This document shows, piece by piece, positions 1 through 8,003 of a DNA stretch of 14,281 nt (the stretch's first letter is position 1; each line of letters begins with the position of its first letter). Below the pieces are notes generated by a model. The model made no database searches. It worked only from the letters and a program-made list of their open reading frames with translations, and was not told the origin of the DNA. Position numbers and translations under genes: made by a program. This DNA comes from an uncultured Eubacteriales bacterium (lineage in GTDB: Bacteria > Bacillota > Clostridia > Oscillospirales > CAG-382), in NCBI GenBank assembly GCA_900550505.1, contig URSI01000013.1:1-14281 (forward strand), in the 5' to 3' direction.

Positions 1-236
1 ATCCCGAACCCGGCACGATTTATCAGGGTACTATCACAAGACTGATGACCTTCGGCGCATTTGTTGAAATCGCACCCGGCAAGGAAGGGTTGATTCATAT
101 TTCCAAGATTTCCAACAAGCGTGTGGCAAAGGTTGAGGACGTTGTCAGCGTGGGAGACGAGATCAAAGTAAAGTTCCTGGATGTGGACGAAAAGGGCAGA
201 ATGAATCTTTCGCGCAAGGATGCGCTTGATTCCTGA
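1..236 (+). CDS. pnp: Polynucleotide phosphorylase, C-terminal S1 domain (5' end outside window)
   Basis: The reading frame is open from base 3 and ends at TGA 234-236. It encodes about 77 residues that match the C-terminal S1 RNA-binding domain of PNPase: a conserved FGAFVEI strand, the GLIHISKIS segment and the closing DEKGRMNLSRKDAL. PNPase is a cytoplasmic phosphorolytic 3'-5' exoribonuclease of the RNA degradosome, and its S1 domain grips the RNA substrate. The KH and two RNase PH domains lie outside the window. Other S1 proteins exist (RpsA, YugI/GSP13), but the spacing to the C-terminus and the LSRKDAL ending fit PNPase best. A strong terminator follows 16 bases after the stop, so this is the end of its transcript. 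Confidence 0.85.
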   Translation, partial: PEPGTIYQGTITRLMTFGAFVEIAPGKEGLIHISKISNKRVAKVEDVVSVGDEIKVKFLDVDEKGRMNLSRKDALDS

Positions 237-252
237 CGTCGTGCAGGATAGT

Positions 253-292
253 AAAATCCCGGCAGCCTGAAAGCTGCCGGGATTTTGTTTGT
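253..292 (+). terminator. Rho-independent terminator after pnp, probably bidirectional
   Basis: A perfect 14-bp stem (253-266 pairing with 273-286) closes a 6-base loop. Plus-strand transcripts run on into TTTTGTTTGTT. The stem begins with AAAA, so on the minus strand it also ends in a run of T. It could therefore stop the convergent vWA-protein transcript, which has no other obvious terminator. Confidence 0.9.
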
Positions 293-348
293 TACGGGGT
301 CTTCTTTTTACAGTGGCTTTGATGAATCGCGAAGGAAAAGCGACAGGC

Positions 349-1734
349 TCACGTGAGGGTCACATCAGAATCGCAGCACACAAAATCCGTGTCGATGTTG
401 TGCGCGATTATGCGTGCCTTCAGTTTTCGTTCCTTGCATAACGTGGGGTTTTCGTCGCCGGTCGTAACAAGATCTTCGGGCAGAACGAATTTTATGCATC
501 TCACAAGAACGTCACGACAACCCGAAGAATCGTGTGCCGGCAGAGTGAAGGCTTTCATTCCGCGTGGCTGTTCCATACCCGAATCATCCGTCTCTGTCAG
601 GATCACCGCCAGCGCGACGCGCTTGCCGGGACAGACATTACGCAACGTAACGTCGAGCTGAACTATTCGACCCAGCGATTCAAGATAGGTGTCGCCGGCG
701 TCAAACACCACCGAGTCTACGCATGAATCAACAGTAAGCTCGACAGGAACCGGACAGGGCTCGGGATCTATTATGATGCCGCATTTGACTGTTACCGACG
801 GTGCGGGAAAGACAACAACGTTACCCTCGTTGTCAGAATAGCTGATCGATTCGTTGATAAGCTTCTCTCCGTAGGTATCGGCGACATGACGAACGGTGAA
901 TTCGAGTGAGGCGCCTTCATTTGCCGTTACGCCAAGCTCGGAGATCTTCCATTGCAGCGTGTTGGCATCAGTCATCATAGCGGTTCCTTTTGTGGGCGGC
1001 GAAACGCTGACTATGACAAAATCAGCATTCAGAATCTCGTCTATCACAATGTCCGTTGCACCGGTCTTTGAGATATTTACCGCAAGATCTTTGAACAGTT
1101 CCTCAAGGTCAGCGGCGTCGGGGGTCACGGCAACGTGTGACGCGTCAGGGTCGCTTGCCCAGTCGTTCAGCACACTGACATCGATACCGTCGGTACCGAT
1201 GAGACCTATACAGTAGATGATCACCCCGTCAGCGCGCGCTGCGGCGGCTATCGGTGATGGATCACCGCCTGCGGTCGTTTTACCGTCCGTGAACATCACG
1301 ATCACTCTTGCATTCCCGGAAGGAGGAGTGAAAAGCTGCAGGGCTTTTTCGAACGCGTCTGCGTGATTCGTAGAGCCGGAAGCGGAAAGCGAGTTTACCG
1401 CATTTTTCAGGTCATCGACCGAGGTTATAAGCTGTGTGTTTGCCGTAGCCGTCCCGGCAAAGCTCACGATGCCGATACGGCTTCCGGAACCTATGAGCCC
1501 GTCAGGTGCGCCGCCGGTTGCCTGAGCGATTATGTCTATGAACGCATCGGCACCGGCTTTTATACCTGCGAGCGGAGCGCCGGCCATGCTACCGGAACGA
1601 TCGAGCACCAAAACCATATCCGTCGGATTTGTCGTTATATCGGGTGATGCGGACAGCGCGAGCGTCATTTTTAACAGCTCATCGCATTCAAGAGTGTCGG
1701 CACCTGCCTGTTTATTGGCATTTGTAATACCCAT
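349..1734 (-). CDS. Cytoplasmic von Willebrand factor A domain protein with cysteine-rich C-terminal domain
   Basis: The protein has 461 residues from the ATG at 1734. A TTG five codons upstream is also open, but an AGAGGT ribosome-binding site lies seven bases before this ATG and overlaps that TTG region, which decides the start. Residues 38-220 form a vWA domain with a complete MIDAS metal site: D45-x-S47-x-S49, T122 and D150 (FTDGKT). Residues 225-318 look like a beta-sandwich, with a WKISELG...EFTVRH...DNEGN pattern of bacterial surface-type repeats. Residues 319-461 form a second beta-rich domain holding most of the protein's nine or so C-terminal cysteines, including a C453-C454 pair. 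There is no signal peptide, lipobox or membrane segment. The vWA part should bind a protein ligand through a divalent metal. Its biological role is unknown. A cysteine-rich protein with no export signal would fit a spore-coat-type structure, but that is inference. Confidence 0.8.
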   Translation of the reverse strand: MGITNANKQAGADTLECDELLKMTLALSASPDITTNPTDMVLVLDRSGSMAGAPLAGIKAGADAFIDIIAQATGGAPDGLIGSGSRIGIVSFAGTATANTQLITSVDDLKNAVNSLSASGSTNHADAFEKALQLFTPPSGNARVIVMFTDGKTTAGGDPSPIAAAARADGVIIYCIGLIGTDGIDVSVLNDWASDPDASHVAVTPDAADLEELFKDLAVNISKTGATDIVIDEILNADFVIVSVSPPTKGTAMMTDANTLQWKISELGVTANEGASLEFTVRHVADTYGEKLINESISYSDNEGNVVVFPAPSVTVKCGIIIDPEPCPVPVELTVDSCVDSVVFDAGDTYLESLGRIVQLDVTLRNVCPGKRVALAVILTETDDSGMEQPRGMKAFTLPAHDSSGCRDVLVRCIKFVLPEDLVTTGDENPTLCKERKLKARIIAHNIDTDFVCCDSDVTLT

Positions 1735-1825
1735 GATTTTACCTCTCAAATAGTTTTTTCGGGGTAATACCCTTTACATACTATGCCTTGTTCGACAAAT
1801 TGCGACACTGATCGATATATGAGTG

Positions 1826-1858
1826 CAAAAATGCGGCGGTCATGACAGACCGCCGCAT
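1826..1858 (-). terminator. Rho-independent terminator of the rhamnosidase gene
   Basis: An 11-bp GC-rich perfect stem (1831-1841 with 1848-1858) has a 6-base loop. On the minus strand it is followed by a short T run (complement of 1827-1831). It starts 13 bases after the rhamnosidase stop codon. Confidence 0.8.
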
Positions 1859-1870
1859 GGTTAAATACGT

Positions 1871-4405
1871 TTATTTTTCTATGGCTACCGCAAACACGTG
1901 TTCACCTTCACCGATAACGGATGTGTATATGCCGGCTTGTTCATCGTATGAAGCAGACCCGCTCAGCATTCTTCCGCGGGCGGGAATTTCGCAGCGTGCC
2001 GTGCAGCCCGCCGGTACCGTCAGAGAGTATACGACACACCCGGCTGTGATATTCCAGCGTGCGGTTATTGTACCGCTGTCGGTATCAAGCCGCGCATGGG
2101 CAGACGTGATTCGCTTTTGCCCTCTGGGTATTTTGAACTCGTCACGCAGGTCGGGGTGCGGCCGGTAAGTAAAATTTTTGAACCCGTCTCCGTATTCGTC
2201 GGGAGATATTCCGGTCATTCCGGCGAAAAGCCATTCAAGTACCGAACCGAAGGCACAGTGGTTGAAGGAATTCATGGCACAGTCGGCAAAACCTTTTTCA
2301 TCGGAATACGAATCAGGCCTTTCCCAAACCGTGGTCGCGCCGGAACGGACGGGCATAAGCCAGGAGCACGGTCCGTCGGCGAGAAGCGCCTGATAACACT
2401 TGTCGCTCATACCGTTTTCAGTGAGCGCGTTCATGAGCAGGGGAACGCCCACAAACCCGACTGCTGCGCCGCCGGCTGAATCCACCAGCTCTCCCAGCGT
2501 CGTGGCGACCGCAAGCTTTGTCTCACCGTCAACGAGGTGCGAGCAAAGAGCAAGAGCACATGCCGTCTGTGTCCTTACGGTGATACGTCCGTCATGTATG
2601 TATTTTTCGTTGAAATCAGATTTCAATCGCTCGAACAGACGGGTGTAAGTTACCGAATCTTCAAATCTTTCCGTTTCCGCCGCCATGCGTGCCATCATCA
2701 TTGCATCGCGGGCGTAAAAGCAAAGGGCGATCAGTTCTTTTTCAGAGTGCTTCAGTGATTCCTGCGCGGCTTCATCATTTTCGTTACCGAGCGTGTAAGC
2801 TTCGTCTGGTGACAGCCAGTCACCGTAGTGGGCATTGGGACCGGGCGGGGTGTTGAGAGAGAGCCTTTCAATGTATTTTTGCATCATTCGGTAATTTTCA
2901 TCGATAAAGCTGCGGTCTCCGTAGAAACGGCTCAATGTATACGGCACCGAAATGACAGCGTCCGCCCATGCCGCATTGTTTGAATTTCCGATCCCCGGAT
3001 CGGCAATAAGGGGAATGACATCGGCGATGGTCCCGTCTTCGGATTGACCGTCGCGGCAATCGCAGAGCCATTTTCTGAAAAATGCTCTGACATCGGCGTT
3101 GTAGCAGGCGGATTGGCAAAAGGCGAGAGCGTCGCCGGTCCATCCAAGTCGTTCGTCGCGTTGGGGGCAGTCAGTAGGCACCGAAACGAAATTTGAGCGC
3201 TGTGTCCATAGAATATTGGACACCAGAGCATTCACGTCGTCGTCACTGCAGCGGAACGACGATACCTCGCGGATATCGCTGCCGAGCACTTCACCGATAA
3301 CATTCAGTATGGCGGCGGTCGCATCGGCCTCTATCTCCATATATCTGAATCCGAAAAATGTGTGCGTAGGGTAATAAAGCTCGTCCCCGTCGCCGCGGCA
3401 CACATATACCGCCTGCGAGACGGCTGAGCGGTGGTTGGCAAGATAAAGGCTGCCGCGCGGACCGTCGTTGCCTCTTTCCAGTCTGCCGCTGTCGTTCAGC
3501 ATTTCGCCGAAGCGCATGACTATGCGGGTGCCGCGCGCGGCACGCACCGTTATCACCGGACGCCCGGTCATATTCTGCGCAAAGTCGAGAAGGAATGTCT
3601 GCTCAGGTTCGATCACCGCCGTTTCACAGCCTTCGCCGCGCTTTTTGGATACCGCACGTATCTCGCCGAAATCCGTACCGTTTTCAAATGCGCCGCGGTA
3701 TACCACGCCGGAAACAGGCTTAAGGTTGAGATCTTTCCTTGCTCTTACCGTCGGGCCTACCGGATTTTCCGGTTCGCATTGGATGTCAGGGACTATTTCG
3801 GCGTGTGACCACTCACTCAGGTCATACAGCTCTTTAGAGCCGATCCGCGCGTCATAATATTCTCCGTCCCATATGTCCGCAAAGAGCACCGGACCCGTGA
3901 CGGCGCTTTTCCAGCTCGCATCGGTGAATATATATTCGCGTTCGCCGTCGTCGTATGTTATATCGACTCCGCATAAAAACGCACACCCTGAGCCGCCGTA
4001 TCTTCCGTGTGATATACGCCCGCCGTACCATCCCGGAGAAACGCGCGCGTAGATGACGTTCTCTCCGGGACGAATACAGGTCGAGAGGTCATAGGTGTAG
4101 ACGAATACGCGCTTTGAATAGTCGGTCCATCCCGGTTTCAGCTCGTCGCGCCCTATGCGTCGTCCGTTCACAAAAAGATCGAATATGCCCAGAGCACACG
4201 CCGATATTTCAGCGCTGTATATACTTTTTGTCACGGTAAAAACTTTCAGGAACGAATCGATACCCCGGCCGGGCTTGAGAACCTCCGAGCGGTTGACAGT
4301 ATCAGGCCGGACGTTTCCGGGTTGTTCAGCACGTACGGATTCGCCGGTGCTGTCCGGCGGAAGGGAACATCTTATAAAGCTTGCTTTGGTTGCTGCAACA
4401 TTCAT
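1871..4405 (-). CDS. Alpha-L-rhamnosidase, glycoside hydrolase family 78
   Basis: The protein has 844 residues, a usual length for GH78. These enzymes hydrolyse terminal alpha-L-rhamnose from flavonoid glycosides, saponins or polysaccharides by an inverting mechanism. The N-terminal beta-sandwich (about 60-230) contains the carbohydrate-binding-like segment LFVNGRRIG...LKPGWTDYSKRVFVYTYD that is typical of the family. A second beta domain spans about 235-370. The (alpha/alpha)6 catalytic barrel (about 385-740) carries the family signature DCPQRDERLGWTGD at 412-425, with E418 as probable general acid. It also carries ATTVWERPD (W695-E696) and SFNHCAFGSVLEW with E724 as probable general base. 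A C-terminal beta-sandwich follows. There is no signal peptide, so the enzyme is cytoplasmic and should act on imported rhamnosides. The start is supported by GGAG seven bases upstream. The gene appears monocistronic, between two terminators. Confidence 0.93.
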   Translation of the reverse strand: MNVAATKASFIRCSLPPDSTGESVRAEQPGNVRPDTVNRSEVLKPGRGIDSFLKVFTVTKSIYSAEISACALGIFDLFVNGRRIGRDELKPGWTDYSKRVFVYTYDLSTCIRPGENVIYARVSPGWYGGRISHGRYGGSGCAFLCGVDITYDDGEREYIFTDASWKSAVTGPVLFADIWDGEYYDARIGSKELYDLSEWSHAEIVPDIQCEPENPVGPTVRARKDLNLKPVSGVVYRGAFENGTDFGEIRAVSKKRGEGCETAVIEPEQTFLLDFAQNMTGRPVITVRAARGTRIVMRFGEMLNDSGRLERGNDGPRGSLYLANHRSAVSQAVYVCRGDGDELYYPTHTFFGFRYMEIEADATAAILNVIGEVLGSDIREVSSFRCSDDDVNALVSNILWTQRSNFVSVPTDCPQRDERLGWTGDALAFCQSACYNADVRAFFRKWLCDCRDGQSEDGTIADVIPLIADPGIGNSNNAAWADAVISVPYTLSRFYGDRSFIDENYRMMQKYIERLSLNTPPGPNAHYGDWLSPDEAYTLGNENDEAAQESLKHSEKELIALCFYARDAMMMARMAAETERFEDSVTYTRLFERLKSDFNEKYIHDGRITVRTQTACALALCSHLVDGETKLAVATTLGELVDSAGGAAVGFVGVPLLMNALTENGMSDKCYQALLADGPCSWLMPVRSGATTVWERPDSYSDEKGFADCAMNSFNHCAFGSVLEWLFAGMTGISPDEYGDGFKNFTYRPHPDLRDEFKIPRGQKRITSAHARLDTDSGTITARWNITAGCVVYSLTVPAGCTARCEIPARGRMLSGSASYDEQAGIYTSVIGEGEHVFAVAIEK

Positions 4406-4436
4406 GGTAATCTCCGTTTATAACACTTTAATTCGT

Positions 4437-4451
4437 TCCGAACCGTTCGGA
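4437..4451. promoter_or_regulatory. 15-bp perfect inverted repeat, candidate operator of the rhamnosidase gene
   Basis: TCCGAAC-C-GTTCGGA is a perfect 7-bp inverted repeat around a single central base, 32-46 bases upstream of the rhamnosidase ATG. It does not belong to the neighbouring terminator (4458-4485). Size, symmetry and position fit the binding site of a dimeric sugar-responsive repressor or activator. No regulator gene is in the window, and I could not identify a convincing -35/-10 pair for this gene. Assignment as an operator is inference. Confidence 0.4.
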
Positions 4452-4457
4452 TATGTG

Positions 4458-4485
4458 AAAAAAGGGCGCGCCTTGGCGCGCCCTT
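4458..4485 (-). terminator. Rho-independent terminator of the DUF4430-like lipoprotein gene
   Basis: A 9-bp stem (4462-4470 with 4477-4485), rich in GC, is followed on the minus strand by TTTTTT (complement of 4458-4463). It lies just after the lipoprotein stop codon and separates that gene from the rhamnosidase. Confidence 0.85.
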
Positions 4486-4498
4486 GAGTAATGACGTA

Positions 4499-4963
4499 TT
4501 ATTCTTCAAGGTCTTCGATCGACACATATACATACTCCAGAACTATCTGATCGTTGTTTACGATAGGCTGGGCATTTATGCCGAGTATGTATCTGCTTTC
4601 GGTCATCTCACCGTCGATTTCGACTTTCACGGTATCATCTTCGCTCTTTCCGTTGAGCTTATAACGCCAGTAGTAATAATACTCGCCGCTGCTGTCATCG
4701 GAATTTTCGGTTCCGTTTATGCTTGTGATGAGCCCGGAATCAGTCACAACAAGCTCGGTGAGCGATCCCGAATTGTAGAGCGTATTGATAGCGTCCATGA
4801 CGGTCGCACCTTCTCCGGTCACTTCTACAGTACCTTCGTAAATAACCTCTTCCTCGTACCCAACTATTTTGACGGATACGGTAGTCGTGACTTTTTTTGC
4901 ACACGAAGTCAATGCAAGAACACAAAGTATCGCGACGAGCGCAAAGACGATGAATTTTTTCAT
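4499..4963 (-). CDS. DUF4430-like lipoprotein
   Basis: The protein has 154 residues. The frame stays open to 5062, but the ATG at 4963 is the real start: GGAGGT lies ten bases upstream, and translation from there gives a textbook lipoprotein signal peptide (MKKF, hydrophobic core, lipobox LTSC with C21). The mature part is thus a lipid-anchored protein on the outer face of the membrane. Residues about 25-150 resemble DUF4430, the small beta-rich fold related to the C-terminal domain of transcobalamin. The pattern includes GATVMDAINTLYN, the aromatic YYYYWRYKLNGK and the closing IVLEYVYV. DUF4430 proteins are often found near cobalamin uptake or surface adhesion genes, but neither is nearby here, so no ligand is proposed. 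It is transcribed alone from the promoter at 4995-5023. Confidence 0.8.
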   Translation of the reverse strand: MKKFIVFALVAILCVLALTSCAKKVTTTVSVKIVGYEEEVIYEGTVEVTGEGATVMDAINTLYNSGSLTELVVTDSGLITSINGTENSDDSSGEYYYYWRYKLNGKSEDDTVKVEIDGEMTESRYILGINAQPIVNNDQIVLEYVYVSIEDLEE

Positions 4964-4994
4964 TTCAGATCTAACCTCCGGTTGATTTGAGTAC

Positions 4995-5023
4995 ATTTTA
5001 TCACAGCCATATAGGTTTGTCAA
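4995..5023 (-). promoter_or_regulatory. Sigma-A promoter of the DUF4430-like lipoprotein gene
   Basis: On the minus strand, TTGACA (5018-5023) is followed after exactly 17 bases by TAAAAT (4995-5000). A TGA sits directly before the -10 box, which makes it an extended -10. The expected transcript start is about 25 bases upstream of the ATG at 4963. Confidence 0.8.
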
Positions 5024-5076
5024 CAGTAATATTCCTGACGTATTTGTTATCCGGCGTAGCATATATCAAACTTTCA

Positions 5077-5105
5077 CTGACAAATAGTAGTATGTATGAT
5101 AACAT
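5077..5105 (+). promoter_or_regulatory. Possible sigma-A promoter of the membrane protein gene
   Basis: CTGACA (5077-5082), 17 bases, then TAACAT (5100-5105), again with TGA just before the -10. An overlapping alternative is TTCACT (5073-5078) with TATGAT (5095-5100) at 16 bases. Either would place the transcript start about 30-45 bases before the gene. The match is weaker than for the divergent promoter. Confidence 0.4.
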
Positions 5106-5145
5106 GCATGCAGGGCTTTGAATAAAATTCAAAGGATGGTGCTTT

Positions 5146-5802
5146 ATGAATGGCGTTAAGACTTCAAGAGCTGCCGAAGGTTTTTTTGTCGGTCTGATAG
5201 CATATGTTGCGTTGTCAATAGTCGTGCGTGTATTGCATGATGTATTCGTATCCTTTCTGATATCGGTAGCACCGTCTCCGCGTGTGAATGAATTGCCTGC
5301 CGAACTGGGCAGACTGCTCGGGGTGACATATCCGATCATAGGTGTCGGAACGTTGTTTTTTATGGCGGCCGCATACTTTTTCGGAGCATTTTTGATTGGC
5401 AGAGCCTTTGCATTCAAATATGAGGCGGTGTCGCGCGCAAGATATGTCGTTCCGCAGTTGCTGGTCGCAGTGGTGCCGTTCGCGTTTTCCGATTTAATAA
5501 ATGCTGCACGGGGGAATTTTTCTGCCGTATACTGGTTTATGGGGATCACCACAAAGACGCTGTTCGGCAGAGCGGAATTGAATGATGTAGTGATTTTTGA
5601 GGATTACGATGTTACCGGGCTTATCGCCCCGGAGTATTCTCCTCATATAGCGGATTGGATATTGGCATGGACATTGATTGCAGGTGGCATATTTTTTGCT
5701 GCGCTTTGGTATGGTCGTCGATTCGGTTCGCAAGCCGGGCTTTTAAAGCGTGCAAGACTTCGTGAGTCCCTTTTTACCGAAAGAGCCGATGCAGGGCAAT
5801 GA
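5146..5802 (+). CDS. Integral membrane protein of unknown function
   Basis: The protein has 218 residues; I do not recognise the family. The start is supported by AAGGATGG six bases before the ATG. Hydrophobic segments lie at about residues 12-42, 62-88, 98-115 and 168-190, suggesting four membrane spans. A short basic C-terminal tail (RRFGSQAGLLKRARLR) should be cytoplasmic by the positive-inside rule. The loop between the third and fourth spans (about 116-167) is acidic near its end (FEDYD). The gene is the only complete plus-strand one outside the insertion sequence. It is divergent from the lipoprotein gene, shares a 182-base intergenic region with it, and has its own terminator. Nothing in the sequence reveals a substrate. 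Confidence 0.75.
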   Translation: MNGVKTSRAAEGFFVGLIAYVALSIVVRVLHDVFVSFLISVAPSPRVNELPAELGRLLGVTYPIIGVGTLFFMAAAYFFGAFLIGRAFAFKYEAVSRARYVVPQLLVAVVPFAFSDLINAARGNFSAVYWFMGITTKTLFGRAELNDVVIFEDYDVTGLIAPEYSPHIADWILAWTLIAGGIFFAALWYGRRFGSQAGLLKRARLRESLFTERADAGQ

Positions 5803-5827
5803 GCGCGCTTTTTTGCTGATATGAACG

Positions 5828-5865
5828 AACACCCGCGTACGTAACGTACACGGGTGTTTCTTGTT
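5828..5865 (+). terminator. Terminator of the membrane protein gene, possibly shared with the convergent operon
   Basis: Stem 5828-5840 pairs with 5846-5858 (AACACCCG/CGGGTGTT outer part, GTAC/GTAC inner part) with one C-A mismatch and a 5-base loop. It is followed by TTCTTGTT on the plus strand. It lies between two convergent genes. The minus-strand side is poor in T, so its use by the isomerase operon is uncertain. Confidence 0.75.
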
Positions 5866-5883
5866 ATGCATATGGATGCCCGG

Positions 5884-6852
5884 TTACGCCCAGAACATCC
5901 CTGTGGGCTTGGATTCGTTGATTATGCAGTCCTTAAGGAACGCTACGGCCTTTTCAAGTCCCTCTTTATTGGTCATTATGCTGTCCTCGTGCTCGATGCT
6001 GAGTACGTCGTCATAACCGACAAGCCGGAGGTTGCTGATAAAGTCGCGCCAGTACTGTGCATCGTGACCGTAGCCAACGGTTCTGAATATCCATGAGCGA
6101 TGGAGCTCATCCGAATAGTGCTTTGTGTCGAGAACGCCGTTTACGGAAGTGTTCAGCGCGTCGACCTTCGTGTCCTTTGCATGCACATGATATATCGTTC
6201 CGGCAAGCTTTCTGATAGCGGCTATTGAGTCGATGCCTTGCCATATCAGATGTGAAGGATCGAAATTCGCTCCTATAACGGGCCCAACGGCTTCGCGGAG
6301 TTTCAGCAGAGTTTCCGGGTTGTAAACACAGAAACCTGGATGCATTTCAATGGCAAATTTCTCTATGCCGTGAGAACGCATGAACTCCGCTTCTTTTATC
6401 CAGTATGGGATCAGCACTTCCTCCCATTGCCATTTGAGCACCTTGGCATAATCGTCAGGCCATGCACAGGTACACCAGTTCGGATACTTGGCGCCTTCCC
6501 AATCTCCGGGACAGCCGGAAAATCCGATAACCTTCGGCACTTCAAGCAGTTCCGCCAGCCGCACGACGTTTTCAAAATCGTCATGGTAGCTTTTAGCAAT
6601 AACCTTATCAGGATGGACGGGATTGCCGTGTGCTGAAAGCGCAGAAATATGCATCCCTCTGTCCCGTATCGTCTTTATGAATTCATCGCGCTTTGACTTG
6701 TCGGCTATGAGCTCGGACGGCACGCAATGAGCCTTGCCCGGATATCCGCCGCCGCCGATCTCAAGCTCGGTGACACCGAGCGTGCTTATGTAATCGAGCG
6801 CATCGGCAAGCGGACGGTCTCCGAAAAGAACGGTTATAACGCCGATTTTCAT
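5884..6852 (-). CDS. TIM-barrel sugar phosphate isomerase/epimerase (AP endonuclease 2 / xylose isomerase-like superfamily)
   Basis: The protein has 322 residues; its start is fixed by GAGGTG eight bases before the ATG. The fold is the metal-dependent xylose isomerase-like barrel: KIGVIT strand 1, TELEIGGGG strand 2, then the metal ligands in order E169 (IEMHPGF), D198 (NFDPSHL), H224 (YHVHAKD) and E287 (SIEHED), with H201 also conserved. Members catalyse isomerisation or epimerisation of ketoses, or inositol dehydration (IolE, IolI), and some cleave 3-keto-glycosides. The substrate cannot be told from sequence. The gene is last in the operon, 30 bases after the Gfo/Idh/MocA oxidoreductase, so it probably acts on that enzyme's keto-product. 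The barrel is complete and no ligand is missing. There is no signal peptide. Confidence 0.87.
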   Translation of the reverse strand: MKIGVITVLFGDRPLADALDYISTLGVTELEIGGGGYPGKAHCVPSELIADKSKRDEFIKTIRDRGMHISALSAHGNPVHPDKVIAKSYHDDFENVVRLAELLEVPKVIGFSGCPGDWEGAKYPNWCTCAWPDDYAKVLKWQWEEVLIPYWIKEAEFMRSHGIEKFAIEMHPGFCVYNPETLLKLREAVGPVIGANFDPSHLIWQGIDSIAAIRKLAGTIYHVHAKDTKVDALNTSVNGVLDTKHYSDELHRSWIFRTVGYGHDAQYWRDFISNLRLVGYDDVLSIEHEDSIMTNKEGLEKAVAFLKDCIINESKPTGMFWA

Positions 6853-6882
6853 GTTTATATCACCTCAGAAAGTCTTTCGGGA

Positions 6883-7980
6883 TTAGAAGTATACAGGCTG
6901 TCCGGACTTGGCGGATTTATATATTCCGTCAAGAATAAGCGATACCGTGTAAGCGTGTTCGGGGAGCACGAAAGGATCGGTGTTCTCCGTCACGGCCTTG
7001 ATCCAGAGCATAGCTTCTCTGTCGCCGGGGGTCATATCTGCGTTGCCCTCGTAAAAGTCTGCGCCACCGCTGCGGAGATCGGGACGCATGGTGTAGCGTC
7101 TGCCCTGACGGATGCCGTTGATCCTGATGCCGTCGTTCATGTCTATGCCTGCCTCGGTGCCGCAGAGCAGTGATATAGCCTCGCCTGTCTGCAGTGTGTT
7201 GAGCGCCCAGCTGGATTCAAGCTGTATGAGGGCGCCGTTTTCCATCATTATGAAACCGAACGCGGCATCCTCGACGGTAAACTGCTTGGGATCCCATTCG
7301 CCCCATGCGTTGCCGGAAGGACCTTTCCTGTCGCGAAGCTTTGAGAAGGTAGCGCCTACGCAGTATTTGGGCTTATAGTTGTTCATGAACCACATCGTCA
7401 GGTCGAGCGCGTGGGTGCCGATGTCGATGAGCGGACCGCCGCCCTGCTCGTATTCGTTAAGGAACACGCCCCAGGTGGGTACTTCACGGCGTCTTATCGC
7501 AATTGCTTTGGCATAATAGATCTCGCCGAGCGTGCCGGCATCGCATTCGCCCTTTACGAACAGCGAATCGGGACGCTGCCTGTTCTGATAGCCGATAGTG
7601 AGCTTTTTGCCGGTGCGTTTTGCGGCGTCGAGCATTTTTTTCGCTTCTTCCGCGTTGATGGCCATGGGCTTTTCGCACATGACGTGCTTGCCGGCCTCGA
7701 GTGCATCGATGGTGATGAAGCTATGGCTTCTGTTCGGCGTCAATACATGGACGACGTCGATAGTTTTGTCTTCGAGCAGCTCTTTGTAGTTTTCGTAGCA
7801 CTTCGCGTCGGGTGTGCCGTAAGCCGCTGCCGCCGCACGGGCCTTTTCAATGATGAGATCGCAAAATGCGACCATTTCCACGTTAGCCAGCTTTTTGAGC
7901 GCGGGCAGATGCTTCCCGTTCGCGATCCCGCCGCAGCCGATAATGCCGACTCTTACTTTGTCAGATGCCTTGATGCTCAT
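6883..7980 (-). CDS. Gfo/Idh/MocA family NAD(P)-dependent sugar oxidoreductase
   Basis: The protein has 365 residues. The N-terminal Rossmann fold carries the dinucleotide-binding GCGGIA (15-20), the strand-end D41 after MVAFC, HVLTPNRSH (78-86) and the family signature CEKPMA with catalytic K104. The C-terminal alpha/beta domain has GGPLIDIGTHALDL with D186 and H190, the usual substrate-binding pair. Family members oxidise or reduce a sugar, inositol or sugar-acid hydroxyl. The start has a strong GGAGGAAC ribosome-binding site. The gene lies between the 111-residue protein (23 bases upstream) and an isomerase (30 bases downstream) in one operon, which suggests a keto-sugar intermediate passed between them. 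It is cytoplasmic. The substrate is not determinable here. Confidence 0.9.
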   Translation of the reverse strand: MSIKASDKVRVGIIGCGGIANGKHLPALKKLANVEMVAFCDLIIEKARAAAAAYGTPDAKCYENYKELLEDKTIDVVHVLTPNRSHSFITIDALEAGKHVMCEKPMAINAEEAKKMLDAAKRTGKKLTIGYQNRQRPDSLFVKGECDAGTLGEIYYAKAIAIRRREVPTWGVFLNEYEQGGGPLIDIGTHALDLTMWFMNNYKPKYCVGATFSKLRDRKGPSGNAWGEWDPKQFTVEDAAFGFIMMENGALIQLESSWALNTLQTGEAISLLCGTEAGIDMNDGIRINGIRQGRRYTMRPDLRSGGADFYEGNADMTPGDREAMLWIKAVTENTDPFVLPEHAYTVSLILDGIYKSAKSGQPVYF

Positions 7981-8003
7981 AACAGTTCCTCCGAAGTTTG
8001 TTT

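Noticed and set aside
1760..1771. GGGTA-T-TACCC inverted repeat before the vWA gene
   Set aside because: It is only five pairs long and overlaps the leader near the ribosome-binding site; too short to support an operator without comparison.
5001..5552. Minus-strand open frame (183 codons) opposite the membrane protein gene
   Set aside because: It runs across the divergent promoter region and opposite a gene with a good ribosome-binding site and real membrane segments; the encoded sequence looks random.
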